Assembly: GCA_017998575.1 (NCBI GenBank)
Contig: JAGOCV010000036.1
Coordinates: 1 to 20,792 of the forward strand
DNA length: 20,792 bases
Direction: 5' to 3'
Origin: Burkholderiaceae bacterium
GTDB lineage: Bacteria > Pseudomonadota > Gammaproteobacteria > Burkholderiales > Burkholderiaceae
Each line of letters starts with the position of its first letter. Within the stretch, counting starts at the first letter, position 1. Shown one piece after another: positions 1 to 7,789 of the stretch. The notes beneath the pieces were generated by a model that searched no databases, was not told the DNA's origin, and saw only the letters and a program-made list of their open reading frames with translations. Made by a program: the position numbers and the translations under genes.

Positions 1-263
1 GCTTCAAGGGCGCCAAGCCCTACTACCAGGCGCACGACCGGGGCGTGAAGCTGATCGGCGCAACGGCCCACTACGTGACGGCCGATCTCGACGAAGGCCC
101 GATCATCGAGCAGGACGTTGCCCGCGTGGACCACGGCAAGACGGTGGAAGACCTCACCGCCATGGGCCGCGACACCGAAAGCCAGGTGCTGGCGCGCGCC
201 GTCAAGTGGCACAGCGAACACCGCGTGCTGCTGAACGGCCACAAGACTGTCATCTTCAAATGA
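1..263 (+). CDS. purU: Formyltetrahydrofolate deformylase, C-terminal part
   Basis: The gene enters from the left edge; the first full codon is at position 3 and 86 codons remain before TGA. The product hydrolyses 10-formyltetrahydrofolate to formate and tetrahydrofolate in the cytoplasm, balancing one-carbon units and supplying formate for purine synthesis. The visible part is the C-terminal half of the formyltransferase-like catalytic domain. The stretches [20 protein letters not shown] and [18 protein letters not shown] are characteristic of PurU, and the second carries the conserved H and D of the active-site region. The end, [11 protein letters not shown], is also typical. The N-terminal ACT domain lies outside the window. 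No frameshift or odd feature is seen. Identification rests on remembered family sequence and is firm. Confidence 0.93.
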   Translation, partial: FKGAKPYYQAHDRGVKLIGATAHYVTADLDEGPIIEQDVARVDHGKTVEDLTAMGRDTESQVLARAVKWHSEHRVLLNGHKTVIFK

Positions 264-280
264 CCGTTGGTCATTCGAAG

Positions 281-371
281 CCCTCCGAGGCGCCTGCGGC
301 GCTTCCCCCCGGATGGGGGCGCCATCAGCGGCCCGGCAAAGCCGGTTCCGCGATGGCCTGGCTTTAGGGGC
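281..371. repeat. Intergenic hairpin repeat, copy 1
   Basis: This non-coding stretch between purU and the LysR gene holds three short hairpins in a row: GCGCC/GGCGC at 290-302, CCCCC/GGGGG at 306-319 and CCGGC/GCCGG at 333-345. Its right half (328-362) matches 14719-14754 behind pilU closely, so it belongs to a dispersed intergenic repeat family. From memory, similar GC-rich palindromic units are common between genes in Comamonadaceae. It could act as a transcription terminator for purU or as a REP-like mobile unit; the sequence alone does not decide. Confidence 0.6.
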
Positions 372-378
372 GTGGCGC

Positions 379-1254
379 ATGACTGTCGGCTCGCGGATCC
401 CACCGATCCAGTGCCTCGTCACTTTTGAAACGCTGGCGCGCCTGCGCAGCGTGAGCGCTGCGGCCGATGAGTTGTGCGTGACGCCGAGCGCCGTGAGTCA
501 CCGGGTGCGGCAACTCGAGGAAGCGGTGGGCGCCAAGCTGTTCGGCCGGGCCGATTTCTCGCTCACAACCGAAGGCAGCGAATACCTGGCGCATGTACGC
601 GAGGGGCTGGCGATCCTGGGCCGCACGCCGGGGCGTGACACGCAGGCCGCGCGCCGCAAGCTGCGCGTGGCTGTCACGCCCACCTTCGCGCGCTCCATCC
701 TCATGCCGCGGCTGCGTGCGTTCACCGAGGCCTATCCCGAGATCGATCTGGCGCTGCACGTCTCCATTCCGCTGCTGGACGTGGTGGCCGAGGACGCCGA
801 CCTGGTGGTGCGCTTCGGCCCCGGCCGCTACGCCGACATGGAACACGTGCGGCTGATGACCGACGAAGTCACGCCGCTGGCTTCGCCGGCCTTCGTTCGC
901 GAGTACGGGCCGTTCGACACCATCGACGAGCTGCGGGCGGCTTCGCTCATCCGCAGCCCGCTCGATCCGTGGCGGACGTGGTTCGGGGCCCACGGCACGG
1001 ATGCGCCCGAGCCCACGGGGGGTTCGACCTTCAACGACGTCGGCCTGATGTGCGAGGCCGCAGCGCTGGGGCTGGGCATCGCGCTCGTGCGGCTCAAACT
1101 CGGCCAACCCTGGCTGGACAACGGAACGCTGGTGAGGCTGTCGAAGCGCACCGTCCCTTCGCCGCACGCGCACTATCTGTGCTGGCGCACCGGCACGCTC
1201 GACCGCTGGGAATGCGCTGCCTTTTCCGACTGGCTGCGCCAGTCGGTGTCGTGA
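379..1254 (+). CDS. LysR-family transcriptional regulator
   Basis: A 291-residue LysR-type regulator, the usual length. The winged helix-turn-helix covers about residues 10-69 (FETLARLRSVSAAADELCVT, then SAVSHRVRQLEEAVGAKLF), and the periplasmic-binding-protein-like effector domain covers about 93-290. It resembles the GcvA-like subgroup. The effector cannot be read from sequence. I chose ATG 379 because AGGGG lies at 366-370 and the domain begins there. An in-frame ATG at 313 would add 22 residues translated from the intergenic repeat. The next gene, a GlcD-like oxidase, lies 93 bp downstream on the same strand, so control of that oxidase is a reasonable guess only; LysR targets are more often divergent. 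Confidence 0.9.
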   Translation: MTVGSRIPPIQCLVTFETLARLRSVSAAADELCVTPSAVSHRVRQLEEAVGAKLFGRADFSLTTEGSEYLAHVREGLAILGRTPGRDTQAARRKLRVAVTPTFARSILMPRLRAFTEAYPEIDLALHVSIPLLDVVAEDADLVVRFGPGRYADMEHVRLMTDEVTPLASPAFVREYGPFDTIDELRAASLIRSPLDPWRTWFGAHGTDAPEPTGGSTFNDVGLMCEAAALGLGIALVRLKLGQPWLDNGTLVRLSKRTVPSPHAHYLCWRTGTLDRWECAAFSDWLRQSVS

Positions 1255-1347
1255 GGCGGACAAGGCCCCGGGCCGCACCGCAAATTCCTCACGGCGAGCT
1301 GAAAAAGATTTCTGCCACGGCGCCGCAGCCACCCCTACAGTTGCGGC

Positions 1348-2850
1348 ATGACCGCCGCCACCGCATCGACCCCGCTCCCCGCCGATGACCGCGCAGCGCG
1401 ACAGCGCGAGGTGGTGGCGGCACTGTCGGCCTGCCTGCCGAAGGCCGCCCTGCTCCACACCAACGAGGACACCACGCCTTACGAATGCGACGGCCTCACG
1501 GCCTACCGCGAGCGGCCGCTGGCCGTGGCCCTTCCGGAGACCGAGGCGCAGGTACAGGCCGTGCTACGCGCCTGCCATGCGTTGCGGATACCCGTGGTCG
1601 CGCGTGGCGCGGGCACCGGCCTGTCGGGCGGCGCCATGCCGCATCGCCGGGGCGTGATCCTGTCGCTGGCGCGTTTCAACCGCATCCTTTCCATTGATCC
1701 GCTCGCCCGCACAGCGCGTGTTCAGTGCGGCGTGCGCAACGCCGCCATCAGCGAGGCGGCGGCGCCGCACGGCCTCTACTACGCGCCCGACCCGTCGAGC
1801 CAGATCGCCTGCACCATCGGCGGCAACGTGGCCGAGAACTCCGGCGGCGTGCACTGCCTGAAGTACGGCCTGACGGTGCACAACGTGCTGCGCGTGCGCG
1901 GCTTCGCGATGGACGGCCAGCCGTTGGAACTGGGCGCCGAGGCGCTCGACGCCGCCGGGCTCGATCTGCTGTCGCTCATGATCGGCAGCGAAGGCATGCT
2001 GGCCGTGGCCATCGAGGTGACCGTGCGCCTGGTGCCCCGGCCGCAGGTCGCGCGCTGCATCATGGCCAGCTTCGCCGACGTGCGCCGCGCGGGCGACGCG
2101 GTGGCCGGGGTGATCGCCGCCGGCATCATCCCTGCAGGGCTGGAGATGATGGACCGGCCGATGACCGCTGCCGTCGAGGACTTCGTGCAGGCCGGCTACG
2201 ACCTCTCGGCCGAGGCCATCCTGCTGTGCGAAAGCGACGGCACGCCCGAGGAAGTGGAAGAAGAGATCGGCCGCATGAGCGACGTGTTGCGACAGTGCGG
2301 CGCCACCGCCATCGCCGTCAGCCGCGACGAGGCCGAGCGCCTGCGCTTCTGGAGCGGCCGCAAGAACGCGTTCCCGGCGTCCGGACGCATCAGCCCGGAC
2401 TACATGTGCATGGACTCCACCATTCCGCGCAAGCGGCTGGCCGACATGCTGCTGGCCATCCAGGCGATGGAGCAGAAGTACGGCCTGCGCTGCGCCAACG
2501 TGTTCCATGCCGGCGACGGCAATCTTCATCCGCTGATCCTCTTCGATGCCAACGACGCCGACCAGCTGCACCGCTGCGAGCGCTTCGGCGCAGACATTCT
2601 GGAAACCAGCGTCGCCATGGGTGGCACCGTGACGGGCGAACATGGCGTGGGCATCGAGAAGCTCGGCAGCATGTGCGTTCAGTTCACCGCTGGCGAACGC
2701 GAACAGATGTTCGGCGTCAAGCGTGCGTTCGATCCGGAAGGTCTGCTCAATCCCGGCAAGGTGATCCCGACGCTGCATCGCTGCGCGGAGTACGGCCGCA
2801 TGGTGGTCCGCGCCGGCCAGATGCCGCACCCTGACCTGCCGCGCTTCTGA
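1348..2850 (+). CDS. glcD: GlcD-like FAD-linked 2-hydroxyacid dehydrogenase
   Basis: A 500-residue flavoprotein of the VAO/PCMH family, closest to the glycolate oxidase subunit GlcD, which oxidises glycolate to glyoxylate (relatives use D-lactate). The FAD-binding loop is RGAGTGLSGGA at 86-96, followed by PDPSSQIACTIGGNVAENSG near 148-167. The C-terminal catalytic domain carries HAGDGNLH at 387-394 and GEHGVGIEK at 430-438, both diagnostic of the GlcD/D-lactate dehydrogenase group. ATG 1348 gives the full expected length. In E. coli GlcD works with GlcE and the iron-sulphur protein GlcF; neither is adjacent, since the next gene is convergent. It may therefore work alone, with partners elsewhere, or on another 2-hydroxyacid. 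The family call is firm, the exact substrate uncertain. Confidence 0.87.
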   Translation: MTAATASTPLPADDRAARQREVVAALSACLPKAALLHTNEDTTPYECDGLTAYRERPLAVALPETEAQVQAVLRACHALRIPVVARGAGTGLSGGAMPHRRGVILSLARFNRILSIDPLARTARVQCGVRNAAISEAAAPHGLYYAPDPSSQIACTIGGNVAENSGGVHCLKYGLTVHNVLRVRGFAMDGQPLELGAEALDAAGLDLLSLMIGSEGMLAVAIEVTVRLVPRPQVARCIMASFADVRRAGDAVAGVIAAGIIPAGLEMMDRPMTAAVEDFVQAGYDLSAEAILLCESDGTPEEVEEEIGRMSDVLRQCGATAIAVSRDEAERLRFWSGRKNAFPASGRISPDYMCMDSTIPRKRLADMLLAIQAMEQKYGLRCANVFHAGDGNLHPLILFDANDADQLHRCERFGADILETSVAMGGTVTGEHGVGIEKLGSMCVQFTAGEREQMFGVKRAFDPEGLLNPGKVIPTLHRCAEYGRMVVRAGQMPHPDLPRF

Positions 2851-2855
2851 ACGTG

Positions 2856-2872
2856 GCCGCCGCGCTGGCGGC
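2856..2872 (+). terminator. Weak hairpin after glcD
   Basis: GCCGCC pairs with GGCGGC around a 5-nt loop, starting 5 bp after the glcD stop codon. The following bases, TTGCGC, are not a real T-run. It may help end glcD transcription together with the stronger hairpin just downstream. Confidence 0.3.
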
Positions 2873-2886
2873 TTGCGCAAAGAAAG

Positions 2887-2908
2887 AGGCCTGCTCGAAA
2901 GCAGGCCT
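2887..2908 (-). terminator. Hairpin terminator, probably for the response regulator
   Basis: A perfect 9-bp stem (AGGCCTGCT/AGCAGGCCT) closes a 4-nt loop. Read on the minus strand it is followed by CTTTCTTT, a pyrimidine-rich tail, so it best fits termination of the response regulator transcript, whose stop codon lies about 170 bp upstream on that strand. On the plus strand the tail is GTAAACAC, so glcD termination here would be less efficient. Confidence 0.55.
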
Positions 2909-3079
2909 GTAAACACGCAGGGAAGGGGGGATATGCCAGTGTCTCGCGAAGACCACTCTGCGAACCCCGCGCGGCAGATCGGAAGAGGATCCCGACTGCG
3001 ACGTCGAGTGTCGCTGTCGTGCATGGGCGCGCACCAGCGTTGCTCGCCGACATTTGCAAACAATTGTCAAGAGAATCGA
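2909..3079. other. Non-coding gap between glcD and the response regulator
   Basis: No convincing gene is seen. The right end, 3050-3070, is A/T-rich and holds two adjacent small palindromes, TTTGCAAA and CAATTG, plus a TTGACA-like hexamer on the minus strand. This could be a protein-binding site or simply the 3' untranslated region of the response regulator mRNA. The short plus-strand reading frames here have no recognisable product. Confidence 0.4.
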
Positions 3080-3817
3080 CTAATGTGCGTCCGCTGCCCA
3101 GGGCAGGGCCGTGGGCAGCGCAAATCCGCTCGGCCCCGCCAGAAATTCAAGCCGATAGCCATGGCTGTAGATGGCCGTCAACCGGAAGCCATTTTCAGGA
3201 CGCAACTTCAACAGGCCCCGGACGCGCGAGAGATGCGTGTCCAGCGATCGCGAGTGGGCGCTGGTGTCGGTACCCCAGACCACCTGCTGGAGATAGCTTC
3301 GCGATAGCAGGCGACCCAGATTGACAAAAAGGTGGTAGGCCAGCAAGAACTCCTTCTGCTTGAGTTCGACGGCATTCCCATCGATCTCGACCACATTGCG
3401 TGAGACATGGAATGTGTAGCGACCGAAAACCGCCACGTCGTTCTGAACCTGCGGATACGAGCGCCGCAGCAGCGCGGTGATGCGCGCCAGGATTTCCGGC
3501 ACGCGTACGGGCTTGACCATGTAGTCATCGGCTCCCGCGGTCAGGGCCGCCACGATCTCGCGTTCGCTGCCGTGGGCCGTCACGAAAAGCACAGGAACGG
3601 GATATTTGAGATGCGCGCGCGCCCATTCCATGACCTCGTAGCCCGTAGCGTCGGGAACGTTCCAGTCCAGCACGAGGAGGTCGAAGTTGTCGCGGCGCAT
3701 CTGCCGCATCAGGTCCTGCCCGCTGCCGAACAGCAGGCACTCATGTCCCAACGCACGCACGACCGTCTGAAGAAGATCCGCGTAGACCGGGTCGTCTTCC
3801 AGCACTGCAATTCTCAT
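3080..3817 (-). CDS. Orphan OmpR/PhoB-family response regulator
   Basis: A 245-residue two-component response regulator. The receiver domain (about 1-118) has the acidic pair D8/D9, the phospho-acceptor D51 in LVLDWNVP, T80 and K102 in VKP, so it should be phosphorylated normally. The C-terminal winged helix (about 128-225) contains the LKQKEFLL and SRSLDTHLSRVRGLL signatures, followed by about 20 extra residues. ATG 3817 is chosen because GGGAGTGGGGG precedes it and the receiver domain starts there; an upstream in-frame ATG at 3898 would add 27 unlikely residues. No sensor kinase is adjacent. It lies 81 bp downstream of pilE on the same strand, so it may be read through from the pilus operon or have its own promoter. 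Hand-counted lines give 52-60% GC, well below the neighbours. The target genes are unknown. Confidence 0.9.
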   Translation of the reverse strand: MRIAVLEDDPVYADLLQTVVRALGHECLLFGSGQDLMRQMRRDNFDLLVLDWNVPDATGYEVMEWARAHLKYPVPVLFVTAHGSEREIVAALTAGADDYMVKPVRVPEILARITALLRRSYPQVQNDVAVFGRYTFHVSRNVVEIDGNAVELKQKEFLLAYHLFVNLGRLLSRSYLQQVVWGTDTSAHSRSLDTHLSRVRGLLKLRPENGFRLTAIYSHGYRLEFLAGPSGFALPTALPWAADAH

Positions 3818-3863
3818 GAAACCCCCACTCCCAAATTGCCAGCCCGGATTCTTGTCACAGTTG

Positions 3864-3897
3864 GCTGACAAAGGAAGATAGTTGACAAAAGTTGACA
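3864..3897 (-). promoter_or_regulatory. GTTGACA direct repeats upstream of the response regulator
   Basis: On the plus strand GTTGACA occurs at 3881-3887 and again at 3891-3897, exactly one helical turn apart, with the variant GCTGACA at 3864-3870. OmpR/PhoB-type regulators typically bind direct repeats with 10-11 bp spacing, so this may be an autoregulatory operator in the 81-bp gap before the gene. The hexamer TTGACA is also the sigma-70 -35 consensus, but as such it would point away from the regulator. The assignment is an inference. Confidence 0.4.
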
Positions 3898-3898
3898 T

Positions 3899-4357
3899 TC
3901 ATCTCCAGCACTCGGCTGCCGTTCCAGGACCTGACGCATGCAGGCGCCCCGCCTGGTCCACAGCCAGGATCCCGCAGCTGTCATCTCCCCGCAGGGGCTG
4001 TGCTTCGAGTCGATAACTTCCGGCGTCGACGTACGTCAGGACCAGATGGTGATGCGCCTTGCCCTCCATAGGTACCTGGCGCAGGGAGACCGGAAGGGCG
4101 ACTGGACCGGCGGCATCTCCAGGCACACGCCCCAGATGCAGGTCATAGCGATGGTTGGCCGCCCTGAATCGCTCCATGTACAGGGAAGCCTCGTGCAGCG
4201 CCGCACGCGCCTGGGCGCGCTGGCTGCGCTGCACGGCCTGGCGATAGCTCGGATAGGCCAGCGCTGCCAACACGGCCGCGATCGCCATGGCTGCAAGCAG
4301 CTCGATCAGCGTGAAGCCCCATGTATTTCGACCGAATGATGGCCTGATTGGATTCAT
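3899..4357 (-). CDS. pilE: Type IV minor pilin PilE
   Basis: A 152-residue type IV prepilin. A short leader ends at G14, then comes the class III cleavage and methylation motif FTLIELLAAMAIAAVLAALA with F15 at +1 and E19 at +5. A long hydrophobic alpha-1 helix continues to about residue 55. The C-terminal half has cysteines at 128 and 150 that could form the usual pilin disulphide loop. It follows pilY1 with only 6 bp between, and its ribosome site (AAGG) lies inside the end of pilY1, so it is the last gene of the minor-pilin operon. PilE is thought to join the FimT/PilVWX complex at the pilus tip. A major-pilin role is unlikely given the position and the lack of a strong promoter of its own. 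Confidence 0.85.
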   Translation of the reverse strand: MNPIRPSFGRNTWGFTLIELLAAMAIAAVLAALAYPSYRQAVQRSQRAQARAALHEASLYMERFRAANHRYDLHLGRVPGDAAGPVALPVSLRQVPMEGKAHHHLVLTYVDAGSYRLEAQPLRGDDSCGILAVDQAGRLHASGPGTAAECWR

Positions 4358-4363
4358 TGGAAA

Positions 4364-7300
4364 TTACCTTGGTACGTTGACCAATTGACGCCACTGCCGC
4401 GCAGGGCGCAGTGCCGCCGGCTCGAACGCGGGCTCGGCGCCGCTGCTGCCCAGCGCATGGGCGCGTCCCCGACGGTCCACCCACAGGCGCGCAGGGGCCT
4501 CGGCCGCCACGCGCACACCGGCGATCTGCACGACGAGCGCATCGACACGGCCGTCGCGATGGGTGTCGATCAGCGCCACGGGCGGCGCCGCACCGGTGAG
4601 TGGCCGCAGATACAGATCCAGCGCCTCGGGCTCGACAGCACCGCATCCCGCAGCATCGGGCCAGGCAGGCGCCACGACGCGAAAGCGGGCGAGGCCACTC
4701 TCGAATCGCGCACCATGGATATCGCGCAGGCGCCGTGGCAGGTCGATGCGCCAGCCCTGGTGGACGCGCCAGTCGACCGGCGAAGCGTCCAGACGCTCGT
4801 GGCGCGCGCCGGACGGCGCACCCGCTTCTTCCACGGGCGTCAACGTGTGACGCGCCAAGGCTGGCGCCGATCCTGCGCGCTCGTCGGCGCGTGCAGCCCG
4901 GCTGACCGGCACGCGGTCCCAGACGCCGTAAAGCGACTGGACCTGCGTGCTCAGGGCATCGGCGGTCTCGTGCAAGCGGCCGGTGCCCAGCAGCACCATC
5001 TGCCCGCCCAACGGATGATCGACATATTCGGGCGCGGCGGTCACGGGCTGCGGCAAGCCTTTGGCGTCGAGCGCTTCGAAGAAAGGCTGGCCATCGAAAT
5101 CGACGCGCCACTCTGCGGGATCGGTGGCGCGCAAGTCGAATCGCCACACGCGCCCGCGCAGGTCGCCCGCATAGGCGGCCACGACCACCTGGTTGGCATC
5201 GCGCACCAGCCGCACGCCCCCCAGGCCATTGCCGCCAGCCACATCGGCGCGCAGCACGCGCAAGGGCCGGCCGCTTTGCAGGTCGAGCACGACCAGACGC
5301 GCCTCGCCCGCCGCGCTGTCGTAGCCGTTGCCGAAGGCAGCGATCCACTGGCCGCCTCGCGTCATGCCGGTGTCGGGCGGCGACAGCACGTGGCCGAGTT
5401 GCGCGTCGTCGGTGCGACCGTATTCCCACAGCACGCTGCGCCCGTCGAGGGCGGAGGTGTCGGTCACGTCGATCGCGGCGATGGAGGCAGCCCCGCGCCC
5501 GGCACTGGCCAACACCACGCTGCGCCAACGTCCGCCCCACCAGGCCTGCGCCTCGGTCACGGGACCGTCCACGAAGAACCGGTGACCGTAAGAAGATTGG
5601 GCGAGCTGCGCCAACAGGCCGTGAACACCGGCCGGCACGAAGGCGAAGGCCTCCACGCCATCGTGTTCCCGCACCGCGTGCAGCATGCCGTCGTTGGCAC
5701 CGAAGAAGACCCGTCCCGCGCGCGCGGCCGTATCGCGCAAGAAAGCCCGGTACGTCTCGCGGCCCGGCGTGCCACGTGGCAGGAAGTTGAACTGCAGATC
5801 GTCGGCCTGGGCGATCACGCGCGGCTGCGAATGAACGATGTCCCCGATCACACCGTCGCGCACACGCCAGCCCGTCGACTCGCGTGTGCGGTCACCGCGC
5901 AGGTAGCCGATCAGCGCAGCGTCTGCCGGCAACGAAGGCAGGGCGGCACGCGCCACGTCGCCGGGCGTGAATGCCAGCGCCTCGCGTCGGGACGGATGCC
6001 ATGTCCATATGTTGCGGGCCGCCGGCTGGGGCACCCGCTCCGAGGCGCGCCAGAGCGGATCGGGTGAACGGCCGGCCTCCGTGATCTCGTAGGCGGCGAG
6101 TTCGCCGGACCAGGCATGCGTGCGATAGGACGGCACATAGACGCGCGAGCCCGCCTGGCCCGACCATGCGACGCCGGCGCTGGAGACGCTCATCGGCCGG
6201 ACGTCGCGCAGCGCATGCGCGAGCGCGTCGGACAGCGCCAACGGATCCAGCGCATCGAGGTAACGGCCACCGCCGTTGATCGCGGCGTGCCAGAGGTCGT
6301 CTACCGTGGACGGCAGACCGGCCTGGGGCGCCGGCCAGGCCAACTCGCCCCGGGTGATGCGCTCCAGATCGTGGCGGGGATCGAGTTGCCCACCCGAGCC
6401 GAAACCCACCACCAGCGTGACCATGGCCTGCCAGTAGGCGTCGCCTTCGAAGCGAGGCGACAGCGCATTGGGCAGCCCCGGATGCAGGTCGCGCGCGAAG
6501 TAGTGCAGCGCGACGTCGGCCAGCGTGTCCGGATGGGCGTCGCGCCATGGAGGTCCGGCGCGGTATCGCCGGCTGCGACCGTCGACGTGTTCGATCCGCT
6601 CGCCGTCGGTGCCATCGATGTTGCCGCGCGCCGCGGCCGTGGTGGCCGGCGCACCATTCCAGTTGCCATCGCTGACCAGCAAGTGATAGCTGCGCCGGCA
6701 CGGCGAATGGCGTGATGCGGCGCCCAGCCACGGCGTATCGGACCACGGCGACCCGGCGTCGGCGGCCGCGTGCCTTTCGTAGTAGCGACCGACGTCGTCC
6801 ATCGCACGTCGCAGCGCGCTGTCGCCCGAGGGGCGCAGGCGGTGCAGCCAGTCGAACGTCTGGGCACGGTAGGCACCGCTCCAGGGACGCACGCCGCGCA
6901 CCAGCGTCGTTCCGTCGACACCGTCGATGGCGCTCGTGCGAACCTGTCCGACGCGTCCGTACCCCAGCCGCAGCACCGCTTCCTGCCGGGCCAGCACCTC
7001 GCTGGTCACGGCGATGGCGGCATGAAGCCGCGTGCGGTGATAGACGAACCAGTTGGCGAAGTTGCGGTATTCGTCGGCCTGGCTGCACCAGGCGCCGGCG
7101 CCACGGGGTGTGCAGTCGGTACGCGATGCGGGACGCTCGAAACCCGCCGCGTCCATGATGCGCACGCGCGTGAACATGCTGCCGGCCGCCATGGGGTCGC
7201 CGTTCCAGGCATAGAAGGTGGCTGGCGCAAACGGCTCGCCCGCTGGCGTCGCGCTGCAGACCGCGCCAGACATGCCAGGGGATGTCCGGCACCAGGTCAC

Positions 7301-7789
7301 GGAGGTGGGCCACGTGAGCTCGCCTGTCAGGTCGGCCGTGGGTGTCTCGGACAGCGGATCCAGGCGCGCGGCGCGCGGATCGGCTTCAGCCCATGTCGTG
7401 CCGTCGGCGCGGACCCACGGCCGATAGCGCACGGCGGGGTCGTAGTACAGCCGGTTGTGCCCGTGAAAGCGCATGCGCGCCGACCAGCGGTCGTCTGCGC
7501 GGGTCGTCCAGACGCGCTGGGTCGCATCGGCGCCGGGCTGCTCGCCGGCGGGTGCCGTATCGAGCGGGTGGAACACCGCGTTGGCCGCGCCCTCGGGGCT
7601 GGCAGCGTCGGGCAGGTGGTGCAGCCCCATGGAGGCCGAGTCGTCGATCGTCAGCACGAGATTGGGCAGATCGTTCACCGTGGCCGGCTGCAGCAGCGGC
7701 TGCTGCGCCACCTGCGCAGGCGCCAGGCAGGCCAGACCCAGGCTGGCACCCAGCAGCAGCGCGTGCCAGCGCGACGTGCGGCCCCTCAT
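4364..7789 (-). CDS. pilY1: Type IV pilus tip protein PilY1
   Basis: An 1141-residue PilY1/PilC-type protein, the tip adhesin and mechanosensory partner of the minor pilins, exported across the inner membrane. A signal peptide covers about residues 1-26 (positive start, then LLLGASLGLACLAPAQ). A von Willebrand A-like region follows, with a MIDAS motif DxSxS at D49-S51-S53. The C-terminal beta-propeller has family signatures VYVPSYRTHAWSGELAAYEI, GDIVHSQP, FFGANDGMLHA and AYAGDLRGRVWRFDL. The calcium loop usually found just before AYAGDL is absent. A DxHxDxxxD loop appears instead at D1075-D1083 near the C terminus. ATG 7789 overlaps the pilX stop as ATGA and starts the signal peptide; longer frames upstream run through pilX. 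The family call is very firm. Confidence 0.93.
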   Translation of the reverse strand: MRGRTSRWHALLLGASLGLACLAPAQVAQQPLLQPATVNDLPNLVLTIDDSASMGLHHLPDAASPEGAANAVFHPLDTAPAGEQPGADATQRVWTTRADDRWSARMRFHGHNRLYYDPAVRYRPWVRADGTTWAEADPRAARLDPLSETPTADLTGELTWPTSVTWCRTSPGMSGAVCSATPAGEPFAPATFYAWNGDPMAAGSMFTRVRIMDAAGFERPASRTDCTPRGAGAWCSQADEYRNFANWFVYHRTRLHAAIAVTSEVLARQEAVLRLGYGRVGQVRTSAIDGVDGTTLVRGVRPWSGAYRAQTFDWLHRLRPSGDSALRRAMDDVGRYYERHAAADAGSPWSDTPWLGAASRHSPCRRSYHLLVSDGNWNGAPATTAAARGNIDGTDGERIEHVDGRSRRYRAGPPWRDAHPDTLADVALHYFARDLHPGLPNALSPRFEGDAYWQAMVTLVVGFGSGGQLDPRHDLERITRGELAWPAPQAGLPSTVDDLWHAAINGGGRYLDALDPLALSDALAHALRDVRPMSVSSAGVAWSGQAGSRVYVPSYRTHAWSGELAAYEITEAGRSPDPLWRASERVPQPAARNIWTWHPSRREALAFTPGDVARAALPSLPADAALIGYLRGDRTRESTGWRVRDGVIGDIVHSQPRVIAQADDLQFNFLPRGTPGRETYRAFLRDTAARAGRVFFGANDGMLHAVREHDGVEAFAFVPAGVHGLLAQLAQSSYGHRFFVDGPVTEAQAWWGGRWRSVVLASAGRGAASIAAIDVTDTSALDGRSVLWEYGRTDDAQLGHVLSPPDTGMTRGGQWIAAFGNGYDSAAGEARLVVLDLQSGRPLRVLRADVAGGNGLGGVRLVRDANQVVVAAYAGDLRGRVWRFDLRATDPAEWRVDFDGQPFFEALDAKGLPQPVTAAPEYVDHPLGGQMVLLGTGRLHETADALSTQVQSLYGVWDRVPVSRAARADERAGSAPALARHTLTPVEEAGAPSGARHERLDASPVDWRVHQGWRIDLPRRLRDIHGARFESGLARFRVVAPAWPDAAGCGAVEPEALDLYLRPLTGAAPPVALIDTHRDGRVDALVVQIAGVRVAAEAPARLWVDRRGRAHALGSSGAEPAFEPAALRPARQWRQLVNVPR

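Noticed and set aside
313..378. LysR start at ATG 313
   Set aside because: These 22 codons lie in the intergenic repeat, while ATG 379 has a good ribosome site and the usual LysR start.
2976..2987. AGATCGGAAGAG, identical to the start of a common Illumina adapter
   Set aside because: Only 12 bases match and the next base differs from the adapter (G instead of C). It lies in a natural-looking intergenic region and does not break a gene, so chance is more likely than contamination. Raw-read mapping would settle it.
1564..3063. A 499-codon open frame antisense to glcD
   Set aside because: It is rich in His, Ala and Arg with no recognisable domain and mirrors a well-supported gene; long antisense frames are expected at this GC content.
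2873..3307. A plus-strand open frame between glcD and the response regulator
   Set aside because: It starts before a hairpin, runs antisense into the response regulator and has no recognisable domain.
3881..3897. TTGACA hexamers as plus-strand -35 promoter elements
   Set aside because: No plus-strand gene lies downstream and the region reads into pilE antisense; an operator is the better reading, though an antisense promoter cannot be excluded.
4385..6067. A 560-codon open frame antisense to pilY1
   Set aside because: No motif or ribosome site; amino-acid composition is that of a GC-rich shadow of pilY1.
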